Shown here: in pieces, positions 51,118 to 60,103 of the stretch | How the letters are laid out: every line of letters starts with the position of its first letter | Position numbering within the stretch: position 1 is the stretch's first letter | Assembly (NCBI GenBank): GCA_014799485.1 | Contig: JAAVHY010000011.1 | Span: forward strand, 1-64,000 | Direction of reading: 5' to 3' | Source of the DNA: Clostridiales bacterium | GTDB taxonomy: Bacteria > Bacillota_A > Clostridia > Oscillospirales > Oscillospiraceae | Length of the DNA: 64,000 bases | Translations under genes and position numbers: made by a program | The notes under the pieces: generated by a model | The model's database searches: none | The model's input: only the letters and a program-made list of their open reading frames with translations | Told to the model about the DNA's origin: nothing

Positions 51118-51176
51118 AACATAGCACAGGGAAAAATCCGATGCAACAACTTACAAAGAAAAAGCGAATAAGTTGT
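51118..51176 (-). promoter_or_regulatory. Promoter and candidate GntR operator of the TTT-sulfatase operon
   Basis: Minus strand TTGCAT (51146-51141), 17 bases, TATGTT (51123-51118). Just upstream, ACAACTTA (51146-51153) and TAAGTTGT (51169-51176) form a perfect 8-base inverted repeat with a 15-base AT-rich spacer touching the -35 box. The gap 51063-51427 (365 bases, AT-rich) otherwise holds only the start signals of the divergent Gfo/Idh gene (TATACT near 51379, CAAGGAGAG). Confidence 0.6.
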
Positions 51177-51427
51177 ATGGTTATAGTGAGCATTCACAAA
51201 AGCTGTCTGACATTTTGCTCTGTAATAATAGTTTTACACAATTGTTGGCGCGTGTATCACGTGTCGAGGGATTTAATGCTATGCAACAAGCCGGCCCGGA
51301 AGGATTTATTGTTTTTCTAAATAGAAAGTCTTAAATATGCCTATAAGGAATGGCCCTCGACTTGACGGACAAGGTATGCTATACTGGACGCAGGACTAAA
51401 AAATGGAACAGCAAGGAGAGATAGATC

Positions 51428-52702
51428 ATGCCAAACCCTGTTACCTTTGCCATCTGCGGCTGTGGGGCCCGGGGACTGGAGGCATACGCCCCCTATCAGG
51501 AACAGCATCCCGATGAAATGCGGGTGGTCGCGGGGGCGGACTGCCGCCCGGAGCGGCTTGCTATGCTCCGCCGGCGCTATGGCGTCCCGGAGGAGCGCTG
51601 CTTTGCCTCCGACCTGGAGCTGCTGGCCCAGCCCCGGCTGGCGGACGTGATGATCGTGGCCACCCAGGACCGCCAGCACGTCACCGATGCCCTGCTGGCG
51701 CTGGAGAAGGGCTACCACGTGCTGCTGGAAAAACCCATTTCCCCCAGCCTGGAGGAGTGCCGTGCCCTGCGGAAAAAGGCCCATGAGACAGGGCGGGCGG
51801 TGGTAGTCTGCCATGTCCTGCGGTACACAAGGTTCTATTCCGCCTTGAAGGCGCTGCTGGACCGGGGGGAGGTGGGCAAGGTGGAGACCATCGACGCGGT
51901 GGAGCACGTGGCCTACTGGCACCATGCCCACAGCTTTGTCCGGGGGAACTGGCGGCGGTCCGACGAGACCAGCCCCATGATCCTGGCCAAGAGCTGCCAC
52001 GACATGGATATCCTGCGCTGGCTGGCGGGGGAGGAGTGCCTCAAGGTGCAGAGCTTTGGCGCGCTGGACTACTTCCGGGCGGAGCGCGCGCCGGAGGGGG
52101 CGACTCCGCGGTGCCTGGACGGCTGCCAATGCAGGGCGGACTGTCCCTATGACGCGGAGAAAATATACATCACCGACCCCCGCACCGGCATACGGGGCAG
52201 GGGGAAGGGCTGGCCCTGCGGCGTGGTGGTCAGCGAGCCCACCGAGGAGAAGCTGATGGAAGCCCTGCGCACGGGCCCTTACGGACGGTGCGTGTTCCAC
52301 TGCGACAACGATGTGGTGGATCACCAGACCGTGAACCTGGAGTTTGCCAACAACATCCACGCCACCTTTACCATGACCGCCTTTACCCAGTCCTGCCACC
52401 GCACCATCAAGGTGACGGGGACGGCGGGCGACGTGGAAGGCGACATGGAGGGGGAGAAGCTGGTGCTCCACCGCTTTGGCCGGCCGGAGCGGGTCATCGA
52501 CCTGCGGGAAGAAGGCGGGGAGTTCTCCGGCCACGGCGGCGGCGATTTCGGGCTGATGTGCAGCTTCTGCGCGCTCATCGCCGGCGGGGGGACAGAGGCG
52601 CTGACCGGCGTGGACGCGTCGGTGGAGAGCCATGTGATGGCGCTGGCCGCGGAGGCGTCCCGGCGGGACGGCGGCCGCACCGTGACGCTGTCGGAGTTTT
52701 GA
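51428..52702 (+). CDS. Gfo/Idh/MocA-family oxidoreductase
   Basis: The 424-residue NAD(P)-dependent dehydrogenase has a Rossmann start (FAICGCGARGLEAYAPYQEQ), the EKP motif (HVLLEKPISPS, catalytic Lys) and the C-terminal beta-sheet domain with SCHDMDILRWLAG (His/Asp pair). Members oxidise or reduce sugars and inositols. It is divergent from the TTT-sulfatase operon over a shared control region and probably acts on the desulfated product (inference). A four-Cys insertion (CLDGCQCRADCPY, about residue 235) resembles a metal site and is typical of one subgroup. Confidence 0.9.
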   Translation: MPNPVTFAICGCGARGLEAYAPYQEQHPDEMRVVAGADCRPERLAMLRRRYGVPEERCFASDLELLAQPRLADVMIVATQDRQHVTDALLALEKGYHVLLEKPISPSLEECRALRKKAHETGRAVVVCHVLRYTRFYSALKALLDRGEVGKVETIDAVEHVAYWHHAHSFVRGNWRRSDETSPMILAKSCHDMDILRWLAGEECLKVQSFGALDYFRAERAPEGATPRCLDGCQCRADCPYDAEKIYITDPRTGIRGRGKGWPCGVVVSEPTEEKLMEALRTGPYGRCVFHCDNDVVDHQTVNLEFANNIHATFTMTAFTQSCHRTIKVTGTAGDVEGDMEGEKLVLHRFGRPERVIDLREEGGEFSGHGGGDFGLMCSFCALIAGGGTEALTGVDASVESHVMALAAEASRRDGGRTVTLSEF

Positions 52703-52738
52703 TGCGGTCCCCCTGAAACACAAGGAAAAAGGGAAAGA

Positions 52739-52796
52739 ATGACCCTGCCCGATCGGACAACTGGCGACAGTTTGTTCCGACTGGGCAGGGCCATTT
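52739..52796. terminator. Long imperfect hairpin between Gfo/Idh and GH5 genes
   Basis: ATGACCCTGCCC at the left pairs with GGGCAGGGCCAT at the right, and an inner CGGACAACTG pairs with CAGTTTGTTCCG with a bulge. It lies between converging genes. No good T-run follows, so terminator function is likely but not certain. Confidence 0.6.
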
Positions 52797-52803
52797 ATCT
52801 TGA

Positions 52804-54378
52804 TTACTGGGAAAAGCGGGAGAACACGAACTTGCCGGACTCGGTCAGCTGCTCCTGCCCCCAGGGGCCTTCCGGCGAGGTGCCGGGGCGCAGGGCGGCG
52901 GAGGTCTCGCCCTTGTCGCACAGCGACCAGTTGCACCAGCTGATTCCCCGGGCATCCAAAAAGTCCAGCCAGGCTTTGGACTCTTCAAGGAATACCCCGC
53001 CGCTGCCGTCCGCCCGGCTGGTGCCCCACTCGGAGACAAAAACGGGCAGGCCCTTGGCCAGCGCATCGTCAATGCGCTGCCGGAGCTGTGCCCCGTGGGT
53101 CCCGGCGTAGAAATGGAGGGTGTACATCAGGTTTTCCCCTTCCAACGGGTCAGCGGCGGCCAGGTGGATGTCCTGGCTCCAGGTGGGGCTGCCCACCAGG
53201 ATCACCGCGCGGGGCGAGCGGGCCCGGATGGCGCCGATGACCCGCTGGGCGTAGGGCTTCACACTGCCGCCCCAGCTCACGTTTCCGTTGGGTTCGTTGC
53301 AGATCTCATAGAGAACGTTAGGCGTATCCCGGTATCGCTGGGCCATTTCGGAGAAAAATGCCTCCGCCTCCTCCACATGGGCCATGGGGTCGCCGTCGCT
53401 CAGGATGTGCCAGTCGATGATGACGTACAGGTCGTTTTCAATGGCCGCGTCCACCGCCGCGACCAGCTTTGCCCTCATGGCCTCCGGCTGGCTGAGATAG
53501 CCGCCCTCCCCGGTATACATGGCGGCCCGGAACAGGTTCGCGCCGCAGTCCGCGAGGCTGGATACGGCCCCGGCGGAGGCGAATTGGCCGTACCACTGGA
53601 GACCATGGCTGCTCATTCCCCGCAGGACCACGGGTTCGCCCGTCTCGCCGCAGAGCTGCGTCCCGACCACCTGGAGCCAGCCGTTCTGGGAAACGCCGCC
53701 CTGACGGGTCTGGGCCGGTTCCGGGAGCGGCTGGGATGAAGCGGGCGGCTGGACGGTCGCCTGCCCAACTCCGGTGTTTCGGAACAGGGTACACGCTTCC
53801 GCGCGGGTCAGGCTGCCCAAGGGATTGAAGGCCCCGCTGGGGTCGCCATGGACCACGCCGGAGGCATAGGCCGCCAGGACCGACTCATAATAGCGGCCGT
53901 CCAAGGAATTGAAGTCTTTGATCTTCGCGGATTCGGTGACGTAGTCTCCCCGGGCGTCGGGCAGGAGGGCGCGCATGAGGATCTTCACCGCCAGCTGCCG
54001 GGATATGGGAAGGTTGAACCGTTCGCCGGTGGGAGGGATCTCATCCCAATCGTACCAACCCGCCTGGAGGGCCGCCTGCATTTTCCCCGCGGCCCAGTGG
54101 GTGGTCTGGCCCTGGGCGTCGGGCAGGCCGGCCAGACGGACGGCGATCACAACGAATTCTGCCGCGGAGATGGGCTGGTCGGGCCGGAACGTCCCGTCCG
54201 GGTAGCCGGTAAGCGCCCCGGCCTGGGTGAGCTGGGTGACCGCGCCCTCGTACCAGCTGCCCGGAGCCACATCGCGGAAGGCGGCTTGGGCGGGCAGGAT
54301 GGCAGCGGCGAGCGATAGGCAGACGGCAGCGGCCAGCGCCCATCCCAAAAGTGCTCTCAGCGGCTTCATTTTCATCAT
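52804..54378 (-). CDS. Surface GH5-type glycoside hydrolase with N-terminal SLH domains
   Basis: The 524-residue protein has a signal peptide (about 1-32, ending AQA), three S-layer homology repeats (about 33-205, starting FRDVAPGSWYEGAVTQLTQA) and a GH5 catalytic domain (about 235-520). The acid/base Glu is in YEICNEPNGN and the nucleophile Glu in VFVSEWGTS. GH5 enzymes cut beta-1,4-glucans, mannans or related polymers; the substrate is not known here. ATG 54378 follows AAAAGG; ATG codons 2 and 4 are alternatives. Confidence 0.92.
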   Translation of the reverse strand: MMKMKPLRALLGWALAAAVCLSLAAAILPAQAAFRDVAPGSWYEGAVTQLTQAGALTGYPDGTFRPDQPISAAEFVVIAVRLAGLPDAQGQTTHWAAGKMQAALQAGWYDWDEIPPTGERFNLPISRQLAVKILMRALLPDARGDYVTESAKIKDFNSLDGRYYESVLAAYASGVVHGDPSGAFNPLGSLTRAEACTLFRNTGVGQATVQPPASSQPLPEPAQTRQGGVSQNGWLQVVGTQLCGETGEPVVLRGMSSHGLQWYGQFASAGAVSSLADCGANLFRAAMYTGEGGYLSQPEAMRAKLVAAVDAAIENDLYVIIDWHILSDGDPMAHVEEAEAFFSEMAQRYRDTPNVLYEICNEPNGNVSWGGSVKPYAQRVIGAIRARSPRAVILVGSPTWSQDIHLAAADPLEGENLMYTLHFYAGTHGAQLRQRIDDALAKGLPVFVSEWGTSRADGSGGVFLEESKAWLDFLDARGISWCNWSLCDKGETSAALRPGTSPEGPWGQEQLTESGKFVFSRFSQ

Positions 54379-54443
54379 CCTTTTATATAAATGGATTAGG
54401 GCATTCTTGTTCAGGTTGGGCGGAGGCGCTCAGGTCATCCTCT

Positions 54444-55530
54444 CTACTCCGCCACAGACATCGCGATCTGCTCCGGCGTGATGGGCAGTTCCCGGTGCCA
54501 TACGCCGGCGGCCCGGTAAATGGCGTGGGCGATGGCCGGGGACGGGGTGTTGATGACGATCTCCCCGATGGACTTGGCCCCGAAGGGGCCGGTGGGCTCA
54601 TAACTGCGCTCAAACTCCACCCGGAGCCTGCCCATGTCCAGGCGGGTGGGGAGCTTGTACTGGAGGAAGGAGGACTCGATAGGCTTCCCGTTGTGGTCGT
54701 AGTTTACATCTTCCGTCAGCGTCATGCCGATGCCCTGGACGATGCCGCCCTCCGCCTGGATGCGGGCCAGGGCCTCGTTGATGGGAATGCCGCAGTCCAC
54801 CACGGCCATGTAATCCAGCACCGTGACATGGCCGGTGAGCTTGTCCAGCTCGATTTCCGCAGGGTGACAAAGACGGGGTACACCTCACACACGGCGGTCT
54901 GCTTGGCCCCGAAGCCGCTGCTGATGCGGGGCTTCTCCACCCGAATCTGGCTTTTCGGGATGCCCAGGGGGGCCCGGGACGGGATGCCCCGGAGCTGTCC
55001 GTCATAGCCGGAACAGCGGCACAGGTTCCCGGCCAGATAAGCGCGGATATGGTAGCCTGTGGGGTCGGGGATCTCCCGGAGCAGGGCGATGGTGTTCATC
55101 ACGAAGCCCGGGTTGCAGAAGCCGCACTGGTCTGCCCCCTGGTCGGCGATGAAGCCGATAAAGTCCGACGCCTCTTCCTGAAGACCCTCCAGGGTGTGGA
55201 TTTGGTGCCCGTCCGCCCGGGCCGCCAGCATGGAGCAGGACAGGATGGGCACGCTGCCCTTGTACAGCTCCACATAAGTATCCAGGGCCAGAAAGACAGT
55301 GAGCACGTCGGAGAAGCCGGAGCAGCCGAAGATTCTGCCCCCACCGTGGCCATATTGCGGAACTGGACGCCCACGATGTCCTCCACCGCACGGCGCATCG
55401 CCCCCTGGGTGTACTCGTTCAGCCCAGGGTGCAGTTCCAGCTGCCGCAGGGTTGCCATAGCGCCGATGGAAAACCCATCCCAGCTCTCCTCGATGGTATT
55501 TGCCGATATTATAGCACGGTTTTCTTGCAA
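54444..55530 (-). pseudogene. Mosaic relic of xanthine dehydrogenase FAD, FeS and Mo subunits
   Basis: In the minus direction the DNA encodes, in order: an FAD-subunit piece (GFSIGAMATLRQLELHPGLN to FRNMATVG, about 55500-55340); a one-base loss in a G-run; more FAD subunit (LTVFLALDTYVELYKG); an in-frame join to the FeS subunit (ILSCSMLAARADG, DQCGFCNPGFVMN, NLCRCSGYDGQLRG, about 55240-54990); an in-frame join to the Mo subunit (GIPKSQIRVEKPRISSGFGA); and an out-of-frame join to the Mo C-terminus (DYMAVVDCGIPINEALARIQ to the stop at 54444). About 1.1 kb therefore keeps pieces of three genes that need about 4 kb. A TATAAT at 55513-55508 may be the old promoter. Confidence 0.85.
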
Positions 55531-55625
55531 TCGAAAGATGTATTTGCTAAAATTCGTTGTGTTTTTATAGCTGTAGATGCCCAGCAAAACCGAGTCTTGG
55601 AACGGTAAGGAGGTATGAAAGAGAT

Positions 55626-56121
55626 ATGCCGCTTTCCGAGATCAATGCGTCCAAGCCAGCCGGCGAGTTGATTGAACGATCTTCGGCGCCGACCTCTGAG
55701 CCTTTGATGGGTTTGGGGTGCGTCGTCATGGTCTCCGGGCAGGGGAAGCGCTTCGCGGAAACAAGCTGATGGCGGGATTGGGCGGAAAGCCGTTGATCGG
55801 CTGGGTGCTGGCTGTATGTTCTGCCCCGGGGCCCAGCCGCTTTTGTCCCGGGAGAGCGTCCGGGCGATGGCGCTGTGGGCCGCCCAGGGGCCGGAGTTCA
55901 TCTGGCGGCTGGCCTGTGGCGATACCGCCGGGACGCCGGTACTCTTTCCACGGTGGGCCTTTCCCCAGCTCCTGGCGCTGCCCGAAGGTAAGGGGGGCAG
56001 TGTGATCCTGCAAAAAAATCCCGGGCAGGTACGCCTCGTACCTGTCCGGAGGGAATGTGAACTGTGGGACGTGGATTCTCCTGACGATTTGAAGCTCGTA
56101 TCGGGCTGTTTGGAGCGGTGA
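55626..56121 (+). pseudogene. Relic of a molybdenum-cofactor nucleotidyltransferase (MocA/MobA-like)
   Basis: The N-terminal nucleotide-binding part is visible as LGCVVMVSGQGKRFA, then after a one-base loss (about 55757) NKLMAGLGGKPLIGWVL. A deletion and second frame change near 55815 lead to FCPGAQPLLSRESVRAMALW, AGTPVLFPRWAFPQLLALPE and the C-terminal ELWDVDSPDDLKLV. This is the NTP-transferase family that finishes the Mo cofactor for xanthine dehydrogenases, matching the relic next door. About 60-70 middle residues seem to be missing. AGGAGGT at 55608-55614 is the old ribosome binding site. Confidence 0.8.
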
Positions 56122-56131
56122 CCGGCCGGGG

Positions 56132-56637
56132 TCACTGCTCCTTTTCTTTGGGCAGGACCACGTTGAGCAGAATGGCGACCAGGGCTGCGGGCACGATGCT
56201 GGAGCCGCCGAAGATGAGCTGGACGGCCTGGGGGGTCTGGGACAGGATGCTGGGGTTGGCGCCCATGCCGTAGCCCACGCCCAGCGCCACCGAGACGATA
56301 GTCCGGCCGCGGGCATTGAGGGGTTCTTTGGTAATGAGCTGGATGCCGCTGATGACGATGGAGGAGAACATCATGACGGCGGCTCCGCCCAGCACGGACT
56401 GGGGCATGATGGACACCAGGGCGCCCAGCTTGGGAATCAGGCTACACAGGATCAGGAAGATCGCGCCGGTGGCCAGGGCAAAGCGGTTGACCACCTTGGT
56501 CATGGTCACTAGGCCCACGTTCTGGCTGAAAGAGGTGTTGGGCAGCACGTGCTGCAGTCCCAGGGGGATTGCCTGCTGGAGGGGCATCTTCCCCTCAAAC
56601 TGAAATGCCCCTCCGCCAATTGGATTCCTTTTTTCAT
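56132..56637 (-). pseudogene. Collapsed uracil-xanthine permease (NCS2)
   Basis: The start MKKGIQLAEGHF, a one-base loss, then MPLQQAIPLGLQHVL match the N-terminus of an NCS2 purine permease. These join directly to LPNTSFSQNVGLVTMTKVVN and the normal C-terminal third (GVGYGMGANPSILSQTPQAV to the stop). Family members are about 450 residues; about 250-280 residues of the transport core are gone. The piece cannot transport. It belongs with the xanthine dehydrogenase relic as one decayed purine-use locus. Confidence 0.85.
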
Positions 56638-56791
56638 GACAACACCTCTCTGCTTTTCTTTATGGGAACCAGTGTATCACGATTCGACAAGATATTTAAT
56701 TGTGTATTCCAATGATATCCTGCACGGTTCCATCTGGAATCTTGTAATTAAGTAACCACATTGGTAACACTTGTACAGGGCTATTATTTAC

Positions 56792-56820
56792 TTGCTTTTC
56801 TTGCCCCAATCTGTTATGAT
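56792..56820 (+). promoter_or_regulatory. Promoter of the GDP-fucose/fucosyltransferase operon
   Basis: TTGCTT (56792-56797), 17 bases, TATGAT (56815-56820), in a 288-base AT-rich gap that holds nothing else I can identify. ATG 56926 follows GGAGGAGAAG. Confidence 0.6.
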
Positions 56821-56925
56821 TTAATATTATGATAATCCGTGGCAACGTGGTTATGCAGGCCGGAATTGTTGTGCAGGCGGTAGAGGGATTGTTAGATGTA
56901 AAACTTTGGAGGAGGAGAAGAAGAA

Positions 56926-57882
56926 ATGATACTTACAGACCTGCATAATGGATTAGGGAACCAGCTGTTTCGCTATGCGTTCACTCGCGCGATTCAGGAA
57001 GAAGCAGGCGGGTGCACTGTCTATTTCAGCAGAGAGCTGTGCGAGCGGAGCTGCAGAGATGCGGGTATGGTCATGCCGGAATTTCTCTTTGATTATTACA
57101 ACCTTTTGCCTGGCAGGACGGTCGTGCTGGATGGAAAGATCCCTCTTCTTCTTGCTTTAATCTATCGCAAATGCTTTCGGCTGCTCTTTCCAAGGGAGCC
57201 TAACGGGTTGACACGGGAACAATTTGCCAAACGTGTGAAAGCAGGATACATATCCTCGTTTGATGAAGAGTGCCTCTGCGATGATGTTTCCCAATTGCCT
57301 GTGACTTCGAAGCTGAACTATATTGATGGGTATTTTCAATGGCCCGATGCTTTCCTCCACTTGCGGGACAAATTGCGGGCGGAGACGTCACTGAAGGTAC
57401 CGCTTAGCGAAAGCGAGCAGCCCTTGTTGCAAGAGATCAAGAGTTGTGAATCTGTTTGCCTGCATGTCCGTCGCGGAGACTACTTGGAGGATGAGTATGC
57501 CAGCTTTCTGGACATTTGCCATTACCAGTATTATAAAGAGGCTATGGAGTATATAGCCGAAAAAGTTGAAAACCCGCTTTTCTATGTCTTTTCTAACGAC
57601 ATTGATTGGGTGGAAAAGAATTATGAGATCCCTTATCCGCATAAATTTGTAAAAGGAAACCACATAGCTCCTTTTGAGTTGGAGCTTATGCGGAACTGCA
57701 AACATTTTATTATTGCAAACAGCACATTCAGCTGGTGGGCGCAGTTTTTAGCGGAAAATGAATCTGCTGTTGTTGTGGCCCCCCGCCCCTGGTTTGGGGA
57801 TGGGCGCCAATGCTCCTTGTATCTTCCGCATTGGCATACGATAGATCCTCTTGCGGGCGGGGAACCGGGAGGCACGGGATAG
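56926..57882 (+). CDS. GT11-family alpha-1,2-fucosyltransferase-like glycosyltransferase
   Basis: The 318-residue protein shows the three GT11 motifs: LHNGLGNQLFRYAFTRAI at the start, VCLHVRRGDYLE (HxRRGDY, GDP-fucose binding) at about residue 178, and FIIANSTFSWWAQFLAE near 265. It transfers fucose from GDP-fucose to a galactose or similar sugar. Genes for making GDP-fucose follow directly, so donor and enzyme are made together. Codon use is more AT-rich than in the core genes, suggesting acquisition. Confidence 0.92.
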   Translation: MILTDLHNGLGNQLFRYAFTRAIQEEAGGCTVYFSRELCERSCRDAGMVMPEFLFDYYNLLPGRTVVLDGKIPLLLALIYRKCFRLLFPREPNGLTREQFAKRVKAGYISSFDEECLCDDVSQLPVTSKLNYIDGYFQWPDAFLHLRDKLRAETSLKVPLSESEQPLLQEIKSCESVCLHVRRGDYLEDEYASFLDICHYQYYKEAMEYIAEKVENPLFYVFSNDIDWVEKNYEIPYPHKFVKGNHIAPFELELMRNCKHFIIANSTFSWWAQFLAENESAVVVAPRPWFGDGRQCSLYLPHWHTIDPLAGGEPGGTG

Positions 57883-57983
57883 AAGATTTAACAGCGGCTG
57901 CTCAGCGACTGGTCAATGTCCCAAACAGATAAAATCTAATACTAAATCTACCCAAGTAGATTATTTAAAGAGGAAAATATACA

Positions 57984-59039
57984 ATGAAAACGGCTTTAAT
58001 AACTGGCATTACCGGCCAAGACGGCAGTTACCTTGCGGAGCTGTTGTTGGAAAAAGGCTATGAGGTTCACGGACTTCTGCGCCGAACCTCTACCAGCAAC
58101 ACGGAACGCATTGACCACCTCATCCGAGATAACAAAATCACCTTGCATTTGGGAGATATGGCCGACTCCAGCAGCATCATCCGCATTGTGGCGTTGGTAA
58201 AGCCTGACGAGATATACAACCTCGCGGCCCAAAGCCATGTGGCCCTCAGCTTTGACGCCCCGGAGTACGCTGGGGATGTGGATGCCCTAGGTACCCTACG
58301 CATTTTGGAGGCGGTGCGGATCCTGGGCCTCACGGAAACCTGCCGTGTCTACCAGGCTTCGACCAGTGAGCTGTATGGCAAAGTGGAGGAGGTCCCCCAA
58401 AACGAGAATACGCCTTTCCATCCATACAGCCCTTATGCCGTAGCGAAGCAGTATGGCTTCTGGATCGTGCAGGAGTACCGGGAGGCCTACGGAATGTATG
58501 CCTGCAATGGTATCCTTTTCAACCACGAATCTGAGCGCAGGGGGGAAAACTTCGTCACCCGGAAGATTACCCTTGCTGCCGGCCGTATTGCCTGCGGTTT
58601 ACAGGACAAGCTGTATCTTGGGAATTTGAACAGCTTACGGGATTGGGGCTACGCCAAAGACTATGTGGAGTGTATGTGGCTGATGCTCCAGCAGGAGAAG
58701 CCGGAGGACTTTGTAATTGCCACTGGTGTCCAGCACACCGTCCGGGAGTTTGCCGAGCTTGCATTTCAAGAGGTTGGCATCGATTTGGAATGGCGGGGGA
58801 CCGGTCTTGAGGAAAAAGGGGTCGATAGAGCCACCGGCCGGATTCTTGTGGAGGTAAGCCCGGACTTTTATCGCCCCACCGATGTTGTAAACCTCTGGGG
58901 TGACCCCACAAAAGCAAAAACTGTATTAGGATGGGATCCGCAAAAGACCAGTTATGGGGAATTAGTTGCCCTCATGGCGAGGCATGATCTGGAAAGAGCA
59001 AAGCGCGAAGCCGCCGCGAAGGAGGGGGTGAATCAATGA
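57984..59039 (+). CDS. gmd: GDP-mannose 4,6-dehydratase
   Basis: The 351-residue SDR enzyme converts GDP-mannose to GDP-4-keto-6-deoxymannose. It has the Gmd-specific [35 protein letters not shown], the catalytic triad in STSELYGK and [10 protein letters not shown], and [19 protein letters not shown]. Length is normal. ATG 57984 lies 101 bases after the fucosyltransferase; ribosome binding site AAAGAGGAAA. Its TGA overlaps the fcl ATG (59036). Confidence 0.96.
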   Translation: MKTALITGITGQDGSYLAELLLEKGYEVHGLLRRTSTSNTERIDHLIRDNKITLHLGDMADSSSIIRIVALVKPDEIYNLAAQSHVALSFDAPEYAGDVDALGTLRILEAVRILGLTETCRVYQASTSELYGKVEEVPQNENTPFHPYSPYAVAKQYGFWIVQEYREAYGMYACNGILFNHESERRGENFVTRKITLAAGRIACGLQDKLYLGNLNSLRDWGYAKDYVECMWLMLQQEKPEDFVIATGVQHTVREFAELAFQEVGIDLEWRGTGLEEKGVDRATGRILVEVSPDFYRPTDVVNLWGDPTKAKTVLGWDPQKTSYGELVALMARHDLERAKREAAAKEGVNQ

Positions 59040-59947
59040 TTCTGGTAACAGGAGCTACAGGTTTCCTGGGAAAACGTGTATGCAAAAAGCTGGATGAGCG
59101 TGGACTTCCCTACATAAAGACGGCCTTAAGCCTTGGAGCGGATTTAAGAAACCCCGGACAAACAATGACCCTTTTTGAGTCGGTAAAACCGGAATATGTC
59201 CTGCATTGCGCGGCCTATGTGGGGGGAATCCAATTTGGGCTTAAGCATACGGCAGAAATGTTCAGCAACAACCTTCTTATGAGCATCAACCTATTTGAAG
59301 CTTGCCGCCGATATCAAGTGAAGCGTCTGGTGAACCCCATCTCCAATTGTTCTTATCCGGCAAAGGCGACTCTCTTTAGGGAGGACGAATATTGGGACGG
59401 CCCACTGCATGATTCTGTGGCAACCTACGGCTTTGTCCGGAAAGCCAGCTTTGTAGGTGCCCAAGCTTATGCGAAGCAGTATGGGCAGGATACGATCAAT
59501 ATTATTCTCTCAAATATGTATGGGCCGGAAGACCATTTTGAGGAGGAACGATCCCACGCCATGGGGGCGCTTATCATGAAAATGGTAAAGGCTAAGCGTG
59601 AGGATCTCCCTGAAGTTGTAGTGTGGGGAACTGGCACCCCCGTTCGGGAGTGGCTTCACATTGACGATGGGGCCGAAGCAATGATCCGGGCGATGAAAAT
59701 CCAGGAAACCATGGAGTTGCTGAATATTGGGGTGGCCAGCGGTGTCTCTATTAAAGAAATGGCAGAGATGATCCAGCGTGAGGTTGGGTATGCTGGGAAA
59801 TTAGTGTTTGATACCAGCAAAGCGGACGGAGACCCTTACAAAACGGTTGATGGCAGCCGGGCGAGGGCAGTGTTTGGCTGGGCACCGGAAATCAACTTGG
59901 AGCAGGGGATACGCGATACCGTAAAGTGGTATTTGGAAAACCGCTGA
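59036..59947 (+). CDS. fcl: GDP-L-fucose synthase
   Basis: The 303-residue SDR epimerase/reductase makes GDP-L-fucose from the Gmd product. It has [24 protein letters not shown] (the Fcl HxAAxVGG motif), NPISNCSYP (Ser/Cys) and [20 protein letters not shown]. At the SDR active site it reads TYGFVRKAS; aligned with E. coli Fcl (YAIAK), the catalytic Lys position is Arg, with Lys one residue later. Other details fit Fcl, and the context (gmd, manC, GT11) makes GDP-fucose the expected product. Confidence 0.9.
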   Translation: MILVTGATGFLGKRVCKKLDERGLPYIKTALSLGADLRNPGQTMTLFESVKPEYVLHCAAYVGGIQFGLKHTAEMFSNNLLMSINLFEACRRYQVKRLVNPISNCSYPAKATLFREDEYWDGPLHDSVATYGFVRKASFVGAQAYAKQYGQDTINIILSNMYGPEDHFEEERSHAMGALIMKMVKAKREDLPEVVVWGTGTPVREWLHIDDGAEAMIRAMKIQETMELLNIGVASGVSIKEMAEMIQREVGYAGKLVFDTSKADGDPYKTVDGSRARAVFGWAPEINLEQGIRDTVKWYLENR

Positions 59948-60103
59948 AGGAGAAGTCGGTATCCTTGCGAAGTGTATGTAGCTCAGGACGGAGACGGCGT
60001 GCATTTTATCTGCGCAGATGAAAACTATAGTAGAAAGGCGACTGCTTATCTGCATACTTTCACCTTTTAGTATGACGGTTGAGCGGCTGACGTGGTAATT
60101 GAC

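Noticed and set aside
51362..51384. Promoter TTGACG...TATACT for the Gfo/Idh gene
   Set aside because: The spacer is only 12 bases; TATACT may still be a -10, but the -35 is unclear.
54722..55306. A single novel fused oxidoreductase encoded by the open frame here
   Set aside because: The frame starts inside an FAD subunit, crosses two deletion joins and ends out of frame in the Mo subunit; it is a relic, not a designed fusion.
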